Assembly (NCBI GenBank): GCA_934045075.1
Contig: OW203725.1
Location: 23,475,714 to 23,539,713, forward strand
DNA length: 64,000 nucleotides
Direction: 5' to 3'
From: Yponomeuta sedellus
Taxonomy: Eukaryota > Arthropoda > Insecta > Lepidoptera > Yponomeutidae
In this document: positions 31,974 to 43,106 of the stretch, in pieces
Layout: every line of letters begins with the position of its first letter
Position numbering within the stretch: position 1 is the stretch's first letter
Translations under genes and position numbers: made by a program
Notes under the pieces: model-generated
The model's input: the letters and a program-made list of their open reading frames with translations, nothing else
Told to the model about the DNA's origin: nothing
Database searches by the model: none

Positions 31974-32090
31974 AGGCTGTCGTTAAGCCATGTCAGAGGC
32001 CTTATATGTTGCGTGATAACTTCTTACGGTAAGACCCGCCACTATCTTACAATTCATCATTAACCCGGAATCGGTCCCCGTGGGGTAAAT
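31974..32090 (+). repeat. 5S-SINE fragment
   Basis: GGCTGTCGTTAAGCCATGTC, CGGTAAGACCCGCCACTATC, CGGTCCCCGTGGGG; both ends missing. Confidence 0.55.
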
Positions 32091-32094
32091 GTGG

Positions 32095-32672
32095 AGTAAA
32101 ACTTCTGTTTTTGACATACGGTCGGAGAATCTAGCCTTAAATATTTACTTCGCGCATTTCTCAGTTCAGGAAACGGCTGTTAATGGCAGTTTCGTTGAAT
32201 TTTTGTATTGTTCTTAACGTGCCACTTGCAGCAATATTGCATACACGCAAACATTATCGTCAACAAAATATCGCCCATACTTTATCCAGTGCGGACCACC
32301 CTGTCACTTTTCATGTATATCTGCGCATCCAAGTAAACTGTACAGTCGAGTACACAAATGAATAATACGCAGCAGAAATTATGAAAATTTTCTCGTCACA
32401 TGTTCTATTGTTTCTACACTGTGGGATGACCTTATTAGTTTACTTAGTGCTGATTTTTCAACCCTCGGATAAAACTTATTAAACGAATATCGTATTAAAC
32501 CACCATTTCAAGAATGTGTGTTGCCTTTCTTTTGTTATTGTACAGTGACATTTTTATATTGTAATACTTTATTAGACGGATCAGTTTTATCGGAGGATTG
32601 AAAAATCAGCCCTTAAATTATTATAATACTCATGGTTACGACGTGTTAAGGAAACTCACATTTTAGAGTTGC
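32095..32672. other. no gene recognised
   Basis: AT-rich DNA. CTGATTTTTCAACCCTCGGATAA (32452) mirrors TTATCGGAGGATTGAAAAATCAG (32588), two arms about 20 bp long and 115 bp apart: a likely small MITE. Confidence 0.4.
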
Positions 32673-32894
32673 TTTGTTTGTTTGTTTGTTTGTTTGTTTG
32701 TTTGTTTGTTTGTTTGTTTGTTTGTTTGTTTGTTTGTTTGTTTGTTTGTTTGTTTGTTTGTTTGTTTGTTTGTTTGTTTGTTTGTTTGTTTGTTTGTTTG
32801 TTTGTTTGTTTGTTTGTTTGTTTGTTTGTTTGTTTGTTTGTTTGTTTGTTTGTTTGTTTGTTTGTTTGTTTGTTTGTTTGTTTGTTTGTTTGTT
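32673..32894 (+). repeat. (TTTG)55 microsatellite
   Basis: 222 bp of uninterrupted TTTG. Three overlapping frames coding CLFV/FVCL repeats are artefacts of the 4-bp period. Confidence 0.99.
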
Positions 32895-32895
32895 A

Positions 32896-33287
32896 CACTT
32901 TTGTACTCAATAAAACCAAAACAGCAACTTAAATAACATGCAATGTAATAAAAATTACATATAAAGGCGAATATAATTATTTCAACAGAAATTTCTTGCA
33001 GCCAGCATAAAAATTTTGGAATCTTAAAAAAAGGAGAGCGTGGGTAGGCAAATAAAATTCAAACAAAAGGTAAAGGTTTTGTTTTGAAACTAACAAAGAT
33101 TTTATTACTAAATAAAAATGGACTATACAAACAATAAGCAGCGGTTTAAAGGAGCAGTAAACGGATGAAATATGTATTTTTAAAACATTATAAATAAATA
33201 AAATCACTAGAATTATTGACTAATTTCATACAATAGGATGATGTATAAATTATATTATATCAACTGCCAAATTGATTAAGCGGTTAG
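32896..33287. other. no gene recognised
   Basis: AT-rich, no repeats recognised. Confidence 0.3.
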
Positions 33288-33645
33288 TCACTTAATCACT
33301 AAAACAAATTCAATCCTTACTCGATGCTGCCATTTACGAAAATTTACGATTCGCCCATTTCGACAAGGGGCCTGAAAACTTGACTTTACCCTGCCGCACA
33401 TTTTCCTTCGACTATCCCACAGCGGCGAAGTCAAAGGCATATTGTGGGCTCTGCCAGCCACATTAAATCCTTGTTTGTAACCAAATGACGACGGTACAAG
33501 TGGACACATGCTACTATTGTACGCGCCCGCGCCTTCAGCCCGCCGCCTGACTAGATGATTATTTATTGGAGATGCGATATCGGCCGTGGGCTTTATGACT
33601 GCGCGCTGTATCCGTATTTTTTGGGAAGGCCGCCAGAATTATATT
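33288..33645. other. GC-enriched single-copy block
   Basis: Unlike its AT-rich flanks this block (CCTGCCGCACATTTTCC, CGCCCGCGCCTTCAGCCC, ATCGGCCGTGGGC) contains no recognised transposon. No spliceable coding frame found; candidate intronic regulatory DNA. Confidence 0.35.
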
Positions 33646-33648
33646 GCA

Positions 33649-34201
33649 CTAGCTGTTGCTCGCGACTTCCTCTGCGCAGGATTAGTACTTCAAGTAGCTT
33701 ATAGCAGCGTGGCGTAGAAAACAACTAACATTATGACATTAAAATTATAAATAATTTTTGGGTCGCATGTAAAAAATACAATAGCCTGACAATATTGAGA
33801 TGTTACAGTCGCACTATAATAATGTAGCAATATTGTCAACATAAAAAAATTCGGTAACCAAGCACAGTGGAGCCCCAATCATATGCCTATAGGTAGCTAC
33901 TGCAGTATGCTGCTATAAACTATTTTTAACGATTTTTTAAAAGTTTTCCATCATTACATTACCTACATATGCGTAACTCTGACTGTTTAGGCACCGCACG
34001 CCATAACAGCTCGCAGACGGTAGCATTTTTCCTATCTACTTGACATATTTTAGAAAATTTACACAATATCTTTATACATTGTAGCCTATGTGTATTGTGA
34101 TGTATAAGCTATATTTATTGTAAAGTTTCATTAAAATCCAGTCGGTAGTTTTAACGTGGAAGAGTAACAAACATCCGTCCATACTTACAAACGTTTACAG
34201 A
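33649..34201 (-). mobile_element. Helitron-like H2, interrupted
   Basis: CTAGCTGTTGCTCGCGACTT at left, TTTTTGGGTCGCATG, then after unrelated sequence GTAAAGTTTCATTAAAATCC and GAGTAACAAACATCCGTCC. Shared with 52478-52786, where the middle is continuous. Confidence 0.55.
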
Positions 34202-34945
34202 TGGAAAAAGGAGGCCTTTGCCTAGCAGTGGGATACAAAAAAGATAAGGCTAAGTAAGGAACTACGACTGTGTCCTGAAGGGGAAGGCAGAGACTAGCGT
34301 GTGCCATTTGTCACAATATAATTACGAAAATGTGCTGTTAAATATTGCGTGTACAGTAAATCATAAAGTATATGCAAAACTCAGATGGTTTTATTTATAA
34401 AAACACGATTCCTCTAAAACACTCCTCAGAGTTAGTTTATTTAATGTGTGGTCACGTTTCTAAATTGTAAAATTCCTACCATAGACTGTTATAAACAGCG
34501 TTTTTGGAGTGTTTTAGAAATTGCGTTTTCATAAAGAAGGCAGGAAGACTTATTTCATCCATTCATTAATCTACATCCGTGTAACAAAAGATAAAATAAC
34601 AATGATATTGTTTACGGTAAACCAGAGCACACATTATAAAACATAACTCATTTGTAGTTATATATTAAACGGGTCTAATCGAAATTATTTATTAGGTTAA
34701 ACGTAATCACCATAATTCTCGACGTTGCGACAACGTTGCAGTGAGTACTGTACTATTACATACCAAAACGATACAGTTTTCGTCATTTAAACTGCTCTTA
34801 CATGACATCCCCAATCTAATGCCTATCTAACTGTCAACAAATTAGCATGGAATTTAAAAGACGACGAGATTCGCTTAAAATTTGTTAATCATACTTCGCC
34901 CCAGAAAGTTTTCCAGTATCTATTGCCTTTATCAACTGGATTCGT
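34202..34945. other. mostly unassigned
   Basis: RTE-like scrap GGAGGCCTTTGCCTAGCAGT at 34210; Penelope-like scrap TAATTCTCGACGTTGCG at 34713. Inverted pair TTTTATAAAAACACGATTCCTCTAAAAC-type (34388) against GTGTTTTAGAAATTGCGTTT (34510). Confidence 0.35.
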
Positions 34946-34951
34946 AACGTT

Positions 34952-35172
34952 GAAAAAAAAAACCGTTGCATTTCGTTGACGAGAAGACCGTCAGCCACCC
35001 ATCCCTACCAAACTCCCACATATGTTGACAAAGTTCCCTAAACTGGGTCGATTTTTCCGGATCGAACGAATCGGTTTTTTTTCAACGTTGAAAAAACAAC
35101 GATTCATTTTGTTGACGGGAAAACCGTCAGCGACCCATCTCTACCAAACTCCCACATGTGTCGACTAAGTTC
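34952..35172 (+). repeat. two diverged direct repeats, 136-bp period
   Basis: CTACCAAACTCCCACA occurs at 35005 and 35141, with matching context GTTGACGAGAAGACCGTCAG / GTTGACGGGAAAACCGTCAG upstream and AAGTTCCC downstream. No further units; no function assigned. Confidence 0.7.
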
Positions 35173-35462
35173 CCAACAGGCCGCATCGCACTGAAGTGCC
35201 GATAGTGTTCCGATATTCCGATCTAACGGACAGCGGACAGATCTCGGAGTCTTCTCCCGTGTGCTATGTACTGGCAGTCTCGATACAGTGCCCCGAGTCA
35301 CACAAACTAAAGCTATCGATATAGAGTATGACTTATAAAATATGATGCCTTAAAACTCAAATCTCAGTTACAGTTTAAATTGTCTATGGTAGGGGGAAAG
35401 ACGTAATAACAGAGCTACAGCTGAGGAGTCTTTTAGAGGAAAAATGTTTTTAGTTATATATT

Positions 35463-35526
35463 AAACTCTCTCTCTCTCTCTCTGAGAAAAGGCCTGTGCC
35501 CTGCAGTAGGACGTATATAGACTACA
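35463..35526 (+). repeat. SINE-D/RTE tail with (CT)n
   Basis: (CT)9 then GAGAAAAGGCCTGTGCCCTG and CAGTAGGACGTATATAGAC. Confidence 0.6.
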
Positions 35527-35897
35527 TTTCAAAAAAATAAACGGGCCTAAGATGTTTGCAGGTTATCTAAGATTACCTATGTCTTTAATTTGAACAATTT
35601 GAAAGTGTTGTTGATAAAAACACGATTGATACATATACGGGTAAAATTGCCATTACTGTCTAGGTAAAACGTTATGACCCTAATCCCCGACGGCAATTAC
35701 GCTTTACCTACCAAATAGTCGCAATGATACCTGTTTCATACATAACTATGTATGGGCATCGCAAGTTATTAATAAATACAATAGTGTTTTTATAAATATC
35801 TATCTATATCTATAATCAGCCCACATCAAATATTTTAGATTGAAATTGGGCCGCAGCAAATCGCCGGCCCCTTATAACGCGGATAGACCTTTCATTT

Positions 35898-36112
35898 ATG
35901 AGGACTTTCGATATCAGCCCTTGATTGTGCTCACTGATGGGGCGCGGGTCTCTTCCTGCATCGCAGGAAGGTTAAGCCATACCTACTCCACCACGGGAGC
36001 CAAGTCCGCATTGGTGAAGCATTATAAGACAGTGGCGGGCCTCACTGTCAGAAGTTATCAAGCCGCCCATAAGGCCTCTGACATGGCTTAACGACTGCCA
36101 CATGAGGACTTT
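35898..36112 (-). repeat. 5S-SINE, 5' truncated, with 11-bp target-site duplication
   Basis: ATGAGGACTTT at 35898-35908 is repeated at 36102-36112 and brackets the copy exactly. The 3' end (TATCAGCCCTTGATTG) is at left; truncation falls at GACTGCCA, before the 5S head. Confidence 0.85.
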
Positions 36113-36399
36113 AAATAAATATATTTATCGTGGAATCGGTTAGCAAGTGATTATCGAGTTTATTCTTCAGATAGGGTTGTTATCGTTATCATGAAGAATT
36201 TATCAGGTGACAGTGTATCAGATGGATTAGCTACCGCGGGATCGAGTTAGACATTGATTGTGAAAGGTACATTATTCTACAACTGTAACATTATAATTGT
36301 AATTGCAGGCGTGCTTGTACACACTACGTCACTAATCACTTCATTCCGAAATGTTGAATTATTTGGTACATGCCGAGTCGCAGCATGTACTAATGCATT

Positions 36400-36560
36400 T
36401 ATTTTCTAAGTAACGTACATTTGTGTGTTTGTAGTAGCAATAACACTACGGAAAACCTCGTGAGGAAATCTTATGTCTAAAATGTTAACATAATTACCTC
36501 GGCGCTTGCTGCGTACAATGGGCTCAACTATGAGGCTGGTCTGACTAACTCACACGGAAA
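36400..36560 (+). repeat. SINE-D tail
   Basis: TTTTCTAAGTAACGTACATT, AATAACACTACGGAAAACCT, CGTGAGGAAATCTTATGTC, CTGCGTACAATGGGCTCAAC. Confidence 0.6.
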
Positions 36561-37699
36561 ATCTCGTTATTACGACTTATGATACATATATTTTTTAACG
36601 TAGTTGTTAGCATGCTATGCCTGTCAACTGTGATTGTTTATCTCCGTGTGTTCTATAATATAATACTACCGTAGCACCATTTTCCTTACCATTCAGATTT
36701 CGTACTAGACCTGAGTATAAAGTTGAACAGAAATTGAGTCGTGTGGTCATTCGTTTGTGTATTAAAATTTCGACTTTGTTTCTATTTCGGTTTAGTATAA
36801 AATTTGAATGAAATTTTAATGAAACGCCCATGATAATATGTACGTTCCCGCGCCAGATTGAATATGGCTGCCTCCTTACAAATTAACAAGCATCAACTAT
36901 TTGTATTAATTGCGTGATGAATTCACCACATGCATTTATTTACCCACCCTTTACCCATATGCGTGTCCTGTGCTATGTGCGGCTACCCACTATGATCGTC
37001 ATTCAGTCCTCTCCATATTAAAGTTGCCTGTAAGAAATCGCTTTTAGACGTAAGGCTGCCGATAGTATTCTACTGACAACTACATATTAAGTACCTTGTT
37101 TTTATATAAATAGTGTGCAGTAACGAAATATCTAGACAGATATTTCATTATTGCACTGTACACTATGTATTTATTTATTTACTTACTATATCTACTTCTT
37201 TAGATAGACATCTATTCGTGTTTTTAGCCCACCACTTTCCATCGAATTGAGCTAATCCAACTCATCCCCGCTAACTTGGGTGACCCCAAATTCACTCACG
37301 CAACAATGGAAAGTGTCGAATCAATTCTACGAGTCAAAATGGCACGCGTCTGCCGTGGGAACTTAGCGCCCTACTAACAAAATAGGGCCTCACGTGGCCT
37401 GGCAGTTCATAGGTGTGTGCTGAAGATAAGGGTCACCAAAAGTGTCTAGAAAGTGGCTAGTGTTTATGCCGCGAAGGGTGGACACCCCATCGGGTTGGTT
37501 ACAATATGGCTTTTGTGTAATATAAAGGTCGGAGTGGTAAGCGATCCGTGATAGCACAGTCAATGAGCGATGGTTTAGACTTAATCGTCACAGAGTTGAA
37601 CTGAGATACTCTGTGTGAATAACAATGTGGATACATTACTGATTTCATAGATAAATTTTCTACGAGAAGAGATGTCAGGAAAGTTTTTTTCATACTGTT
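36561..37699. other. no gene recognised
   Basis: About 1.1 kb of intron without an identified repeat family. GCAGTAACGAAATATC (37118) and GATATTTCATTATTGC (37138) form a short hairpin. Frames 36607-36831 and 37499-37693 show no known domain. Confidence 0.3.
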
Positions 37700-37704
37700 A
37701 AATG

Positions 37705-37895
37705 AAATTGAAATCGTTTATTACGAATCAAACCAAGAACTATTGTTTCAACGTAACAGAATGTACATTAATAGTCTGTTAGCAGAATGTTAATGTACAG
37801 TGTAAAAAGTAAGCCTCGGGGCCGTAGAGTAGTGGAGAAAAAGGTAGCGGGAAAAAACTACTCTGACCACCTTTTCTTAAGTCATCTTAAAGCTT
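37705..37895 (-). mobile_element. LINE 3' fragment (pair of 19685 copy)
   Basis: AGAATGTACATTAATAGTCT, GGTAGCGGGAAAAAACTACT; continued at 38400-38545 (CAACAGTAGGGAAAGCATTG) after insertions. Confidence 0.5.
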
Positions 37896-38099
37896 TAAGA
37901 ATATACCTCGGCTACTATCGGATAAAATCGGATATATTCGTGTAATATTAGAAATATCGGAAGTAATTTGACACACAATTTAGTAATCTGAAATAATATG
38001 TCACTTTATTTCGAAATCAGAACTCGATCATCAGTAAGAAAACCGGCGAAATTGGTGAAAACCGACGCCTACTCTAGAGCCCGAGGTATATCCTAAAAG

Positions 38100-38340
38100 T
38101 CGTCAGGCTATACTAGTCCACTGCTGGACACAGCCCTCCCCTAAAGAGCGCCACGTTGTGCTATCATAGGGGGTAATGCCCATAATCCCCACGCTTGGCA
38201 TGCGGGTTGGTGATCGCAGTTCGGTGGAATTGTACTGCAGGGGCGCTGCTGCCCACCCCCCGGTTTGTGTCCTTTAGTCACCTTTTACGACACCCGCGGG
38301 AAGAATTGGGTTGGTGTTATTATCTAGGCCGACACCACAC
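38100..38340 (-). mobile_element. internally deleted RTE-type element
   Basis: GTCAGGCTATACTAGTCCAC to TCTAGGCCGACACCACAC: same 3'-plus-5' joined structure as 14767-15003. Confidence 0.65.
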
Positions 38341-38590
38341 AGCAACATTCTAAAAGCTAACAGACTATACATCACTTGCTACCTACATGTTAAGATTCTA
38401 CGACTGACATCAACAACTTGCCTATATGCCTAAGCAGTAGTTAATTTTCTTACAACAGTAGGGAAAGCATTGGTGCCGCGACCATGAACATCACTCGTTT
38501 GCGAACAAAACCATTACAATTACTCGGCTATAGAAACTTTTAAAGTAAGATGTTTTTTTATTTAGCCTAAAAACGTCCTACTGCAGGGCA

Positions 38591-38910
38591 CTGCACTGCT
38601 GGGGCACGGGTCTCTTGCTGCATCGCAGGAAAGTTAGGCCATACTCCACCACGGGGGTCAAAAACCGGGTTGGTGGAGGATTGTAAGACAGTGGCGGGCC
38701 TACTGTCAGAAGTTATCAAGCCGCCCATAAGGCCTCTGACATGGCTTAACGACTGCCATTGCATGACAGCCATGAAGCGCTCGGAAAAATGCCACTAGCG
38801 GTAGTCACGGGACGGTCATTGATCCTGCACCTGACCGCGCCTGTTGTTGCTTAACTCAAGTGATTGATTCCAATCACTCGGTTCGCCAAGGCCACGAGCG
38901 CTTCCGCGCT
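38591..38910 (-). repeat. 5S-SINE
   Basis: CACTGCTGGGGCACGGGTCT to GGCCACGAGCGCTTCC, with a small deletion in the CAGCC(GGCACCAACGG)ATG region near 38768. Confidence 0.75.
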
Positions 38911-38957
38911 TAGCGAGTGGTATTGCTATCAAATATACAGAACATACAAAATAAAGT

Positions 38958-39035
38958 CATTGGTACATGCCCGCTCTGGGAATCGAACCTGGCTCTTTCG
39001 CTGACGAGTCCATTGTTCTACCCTCTGGGCTACCG
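38958..39035 (-). repeat. tRNA-like SINE head (SINE-D type)
   Basis: TTGGTACATGCCCGCTCTGG, GGGAATCGAACCTGGCTC, TACCCTCTGGGCTACCGTCG: B- and A-box complements of a pseudo-tRNA. Confidence 0.5.
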
Positions 39036-39357
39036 TCGCTCTATACGCAATGTATGTTTGTTAAGGCCGTTCGTGGTGTAACTTGTTTTCTAATAAATTT
39101 TTATTTCAAAGTGAACCCGAGAAGTCTTAACAACTGTGAAAACTATTTAAAGAAACTACAGTCTGGAACCTAGGGTCAACAATCTTAGACTTTAATTGAT
39201 TTCCGCCAAAAATTGTCGTTATTAGCGAAAATCGATTAAAGTCATAGGATGTTGATGCCACGTTCTGGGCTGTATGTTCTTAAAATAGTTATCAAAGATA
39301 TTAAAAATTTTGAAAAAACGTATTATAAAAAAAGTTTATGATTTTTATATTCTTTTC

Positions 39358-39558
39358 CACTAACCCGTGCATAAGGACAATTTGAAAAACTTTATTATCT
39401 GTAGGTACGTAATACAGAGAATATTGTAAAGAGGTTAAAAATTTCACTGATGCCGGTGAGTCACCCTCAGTTGGAAAGAGCGTTGGCACGGATAGCCAGA
39501 GGTCGCGGGTTCGAATCCTGGCACTGGTGGAATTTTTAGCCACTAAATAAGTTTTTAT
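39358..39558 (+). repeat. SINE-A with inverted tail at the 5' side
   Basis: ACTAACCCGTGCATAAGGAC then GTAATACAGAGAATATTG, GGTTCGAATCCTGGCACTGG and TAGCCACTAAATAAGT. Confidence 0.7.
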
Positions 39559-39949
39559 GATTTTTATTCTCGACAAGTCAAGTCGAGGTAAAATTGCAAT
39601 ACCTATATGTGTACAAGTCGCGAAAGTTTAAAAATTTTTATATAGTACATTATTGGCGGCCTTATTGCTAAAAACAACTTCTTCCAGACGCTCATAGACG
39701 GCTATAGAATAAAATGAAAGTACTTAGTTCTTCAATGGTTTTTTGGAATTACCGCGGTGCAGAAACAACAGGATATCGCTATCATTCTGTGTATTTCCTT
39801 AAGCGCTTAATTAACATGATTAACGGTTTGTCGGCTAGCTTCCAACCAAAAGGTTTTAGGTTTGTGAAGTAGGTAGTAACAGTAAGTCATGCCGACATGA
39901 GTATAATATATTGTAGGGAATCAGGCGTTACTTTGCGGAAATCCATAAT

Positions 39950-40060
39950 AGATTAGATTAGATTAGAAAATTCTTTATTGCACAATAAGCATATTTGTAC
40001 AAAGGCGAGCTTAATACTAATGAGTATTTTCTTCCAGCTAACCTTGGGTTATGTAAATAA
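39950..40060 (-). mobile_element. CR1-like LINE tail with (GATTA)n
   Basis: ATTAGATTAGATTAGAAAAT, AAGGCGAGCTTAATACTAAT, CTTCCAGCTAACCTTGGG. Confidence 0.55.
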
Positions 40061-40069
40061 TTTTAATAG

Positions 40070-40460
40070 CATTAAAATGTGAAAATTACTTTGCTAAATT
40101 CTGCCAAAAATCCCACAAGCAACATGCGGTTATAATAAAAACTGTTTTTACACGGATTTTACACGTTTATTTAAGAGTGGTCTTCCGAGACCACGGTACC
40201 TACATGAAAAACTGCCGAAACGTCGGAAATTTGTAAAAATGTAAAATAAACGAGTAAAATCCGCGTAAAAACAGTTTTTATTATGTCTAGTGCTCGTGTT
40301 AACCTTAGAAAATACCATGCGGTTAGTTAAGGCACTGCCCCCTCTCCCACCTTTTCAAGCAGAAGCAAGACACAAACACACAACCACCGACACCAATAGG
40401 TACTTGTGTGAGAAAATACGCGACGCGTATCGCCTCTTACACCAGGCGAGCCTGAAGATG
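40070..40460 (-). mobile_element. LINE 3' region split by a Penelope-like insertion
   Basis: Outer segments match 11580-11780 inverted. Insert 40132-40315 is bracketed by CATGCGGTT at 40123-40131 and 40316-40324 (9-bp duplication). The insert has AATAAAAACTGTTTTTAC at one end, its inverse at the other, and GCCGAAACGTCGGAAATTT inside. Confidence 0.7.
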
Positions 40461-40887
40461 CCTTCACATTATATACAAATCATTGTAAGTGAACACTTGG
40501 ACTAATATAAAGAAAATATAAAATAAAAGAAATAGAAGTACTGGTATAAAATATACGATAAGATAAGAATATTCTTTATTGTACACCAGGAAAAAAACCA
40601 AAACATAATTACAAAGATACAGTACGATTGGTGGCCTTATTGCGGGATGTTTTTGTTTATGTGTGTGTGTGTGTGTCTGTGTTAATATTTTATTATTATT
40701 TATATAGAAACATTTTTTGAATCTCACATTGCCTATAGTCGTCGCTAACGTAGAAAACTACACCGCTCAAACATTTTTTTCTACTTTACAGGAGAGGCGG
40801 AAGAGTTTTTAATTAGGTAAACAGTTATATCTTGCATACACATTCTTCTTGCATATCATCGTTGTGTGGTTCACTTGTCTGCTGTAT

Positions 40888-41165
40888 GGTGTCGGCCTAG
40901 AGAATAGCACCAACCCAAGTTCTTCCCGCGGGTGTCGTAAAAGGCGATTTAGGGACGCAAACCGGGGTGTGGGCAGCAGCGTCCCCTGCAGCAGCTGCAG
41001 TGCAATTCCACCAAACTGCGATCCCCACCAAGCATGCCCAGCGTGGGGATTATGGGCTTTGCCCCCCAATAATGGCACAACCTTGCGCTGTGGCGCCCAT
41101 TAGAGGAGGGCTATGTCCAGCAGTGGACATAGCCCCGGTATAGCCTGAAGAAGAAGAAGAAGTGG
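40888..41165 (+). mobile_element. internally deleted RTE-type element
   Basis: 5' GTGTCGGCCTAGAGAATAGC, then GTAAAAGGCGATTTAGGGAC, 3' GGGCTATGTCCAGCAGTGGA and GAAGAAGAAGAAG tail. Confidence 0.65.
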
Positions 41166-41394
41166 CTCACTTAATATGTTATAGCTTGATCTTATGGGGA
41201 AGCTCTACGGAGTCGAACAGAGCATTTATAATGCGGAGAGACGTTTACGTGCCATCGCGGCCGCTAAGCCACTACTCTTGCAAACCATTTTTCAAAAATG
41301 CCATTTACTTACCTTAGCTTGCATGTCTTCAAGGTACATGTTTTGCAATGGTATATAAAAATTTACTCACAACAAAAAACAATGACGATAAACT

Positions 41395-41590
41395 GATATT
41401 AACAGCATCTAAAAAGAGGAGACCGCGACTCGACGAACTTAGTGTAGGACGCCCTCCGACTAGGTGGGATGACGATCTGCGAAAAACTGCGGGCAGATGC
41501 TGGATGCGGCAAGCTGCAGACAGGGTGCTATGGCACTCATTAGGGAAAGATTATGTCCAGCAATGGACTAGTACAGCCCGACGACGAAAA
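41395..41590 (+). pseudogene. RTE LINE ORF2 C-terminus
   Basis: Frame with RRPRLDELSVGRPPTRWDDD, then GRCWMRQAADRVLWHSLGK and VQQWT: ending of an RTE-type endonuclease-reverse transcriptase. No catalytic domain left. Confidence 0.65.
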
Positions 41591-41599
41591 GGACTTTGT

Positions 41600-42990
41600 A
41601 TAGTGTAAATGACGGCTCCATGGTTGTAAGAGTTTCTAAGAAAATCCTCTACAATTCTTAAAATAAAAATGGACGATGTCCTCTATGATTGGCTTAGCCA
41701 AACGTTCGATTACTCTGTACAAATGCATTCCTGACAGATAAAGTGACATTTAATATTCGACATTTCAGCTACTTTTAATTTATTTAATAAAAAAATTGTA
41801 TGAGATTTAAATTCAAGAAGTACCAAATCAACCTTCCTGATAAGCATCGCACATCAAGACAGGTTATCGATCAATCATCGATCAAAATGTGCTATCGGCA
41901 AATCCCTAGCTCCGATTCCATTATAAACTGTCGATACCGATCAAAATTACATCTATTTCGAACGTTTTTCGATGGATTACGTAAGAGTACACCTGCAAGC
42001 TTTGTTGGAGGTTGAGCTCGGTGGCCGATAATTGGTTGAGAATTTTGTTAGGCGGCATTTCAGCGTGAAAATTACTAGCATTGGTATTAGGAGCTGCCAT
42101 AATAATTATTAAAAGCAAGACATTGCCGTGCCTATTTAGCAATACATCCATCGTGCGTATATTTTTGATATGTAAGGCTTTTAATGATTTTATCAAGTCT
42201 GATGTACTTAATGCATAGTTTTAAAATTAAAATTACGAATTAAAACTTTATTTAAAAAATAAAACTTTTTTTTTTTAGCCTCTAAATAGGTTTTTGAATT
42301 AAAACTTACAAAGATTCCGACCAGGTAAAACATCTAAGCAAGTGAATCTGGAACGAAACTAAGCGTATTGCTTTAATATTGTTATATTAGCAAACTGATA
42401 ATATCACAATATTCCAATCCCAATTGTATTCCTATAAAAAACTGGACATTGCGATGTAATGCCCTTCGCACGAGGCGCTTATTTAATTTGCACACGTTAT
42501 GATTTAAACTTGTTTTGTATTTGATTTATACTACGATGCGAGTATCAAAACAGCACCTGGCGTGTTAATATTTCTCTATTGAACAATAAAGTTTCGCGTT
42601 TCGTAGAATGTAGCCCCTGGCTTAGGACTGAATGTCCTTGTAGTCTAATGAGTAGTGTTTACTAAAAAGTTAAAGAAATAATGTAATAATAACAAAACAT
42701 TTAGTTCAATAAAAGAGTCAAATGTACGCTTGTAAAGATCAATGTGCTGCAGAATATGCATCTAATGTCTAATATTTTATTCACAATATTTTTAGCTCCA
42801 TCCAAGTGTACAGCCGTGTGTAGCCGTCATGCACTATCTATCTATCGGGAGCGCGGTTATCGCAGATCCGTATCGTGTCCGTAATTCCATCGATTTTAAT
42901 CCACGATCCGTCGATAATCGCCCGTTTCTGTTACGCGGGCTATAAATAATGTTTAAGTGTACGAATACATGGTTACTAATAAAAATAAGG
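41600..42990. other. mostly unassigned intron
   Basis: Only a 25-bp SINE-A tail scrap (TAGCCTCTAAATAGGTTTTT, 42278) is recognised. No host exon seen; frames at 41800 and 41921 are shadows of each other. Confidence 0.3.
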
Positions 42991-43106
42991 CCTTTTATAA
43001 CGTCTAGTGGCAACTCCTATCTAAACTAGATCAGTGAACTTTTGGGCCTGTTATATTTGTCTTCTTCTTTATATATATTATAACATATTTTAACAAAAAC
43101 CGCCAG

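Noticed and set aside
32669..32936. Three plus-strand frames of about 80 codons with CLFV-type repeats
   Set aside because: They are translations of the (TTTG)n microsatellite; a 4-bp period leaves all three frames open.
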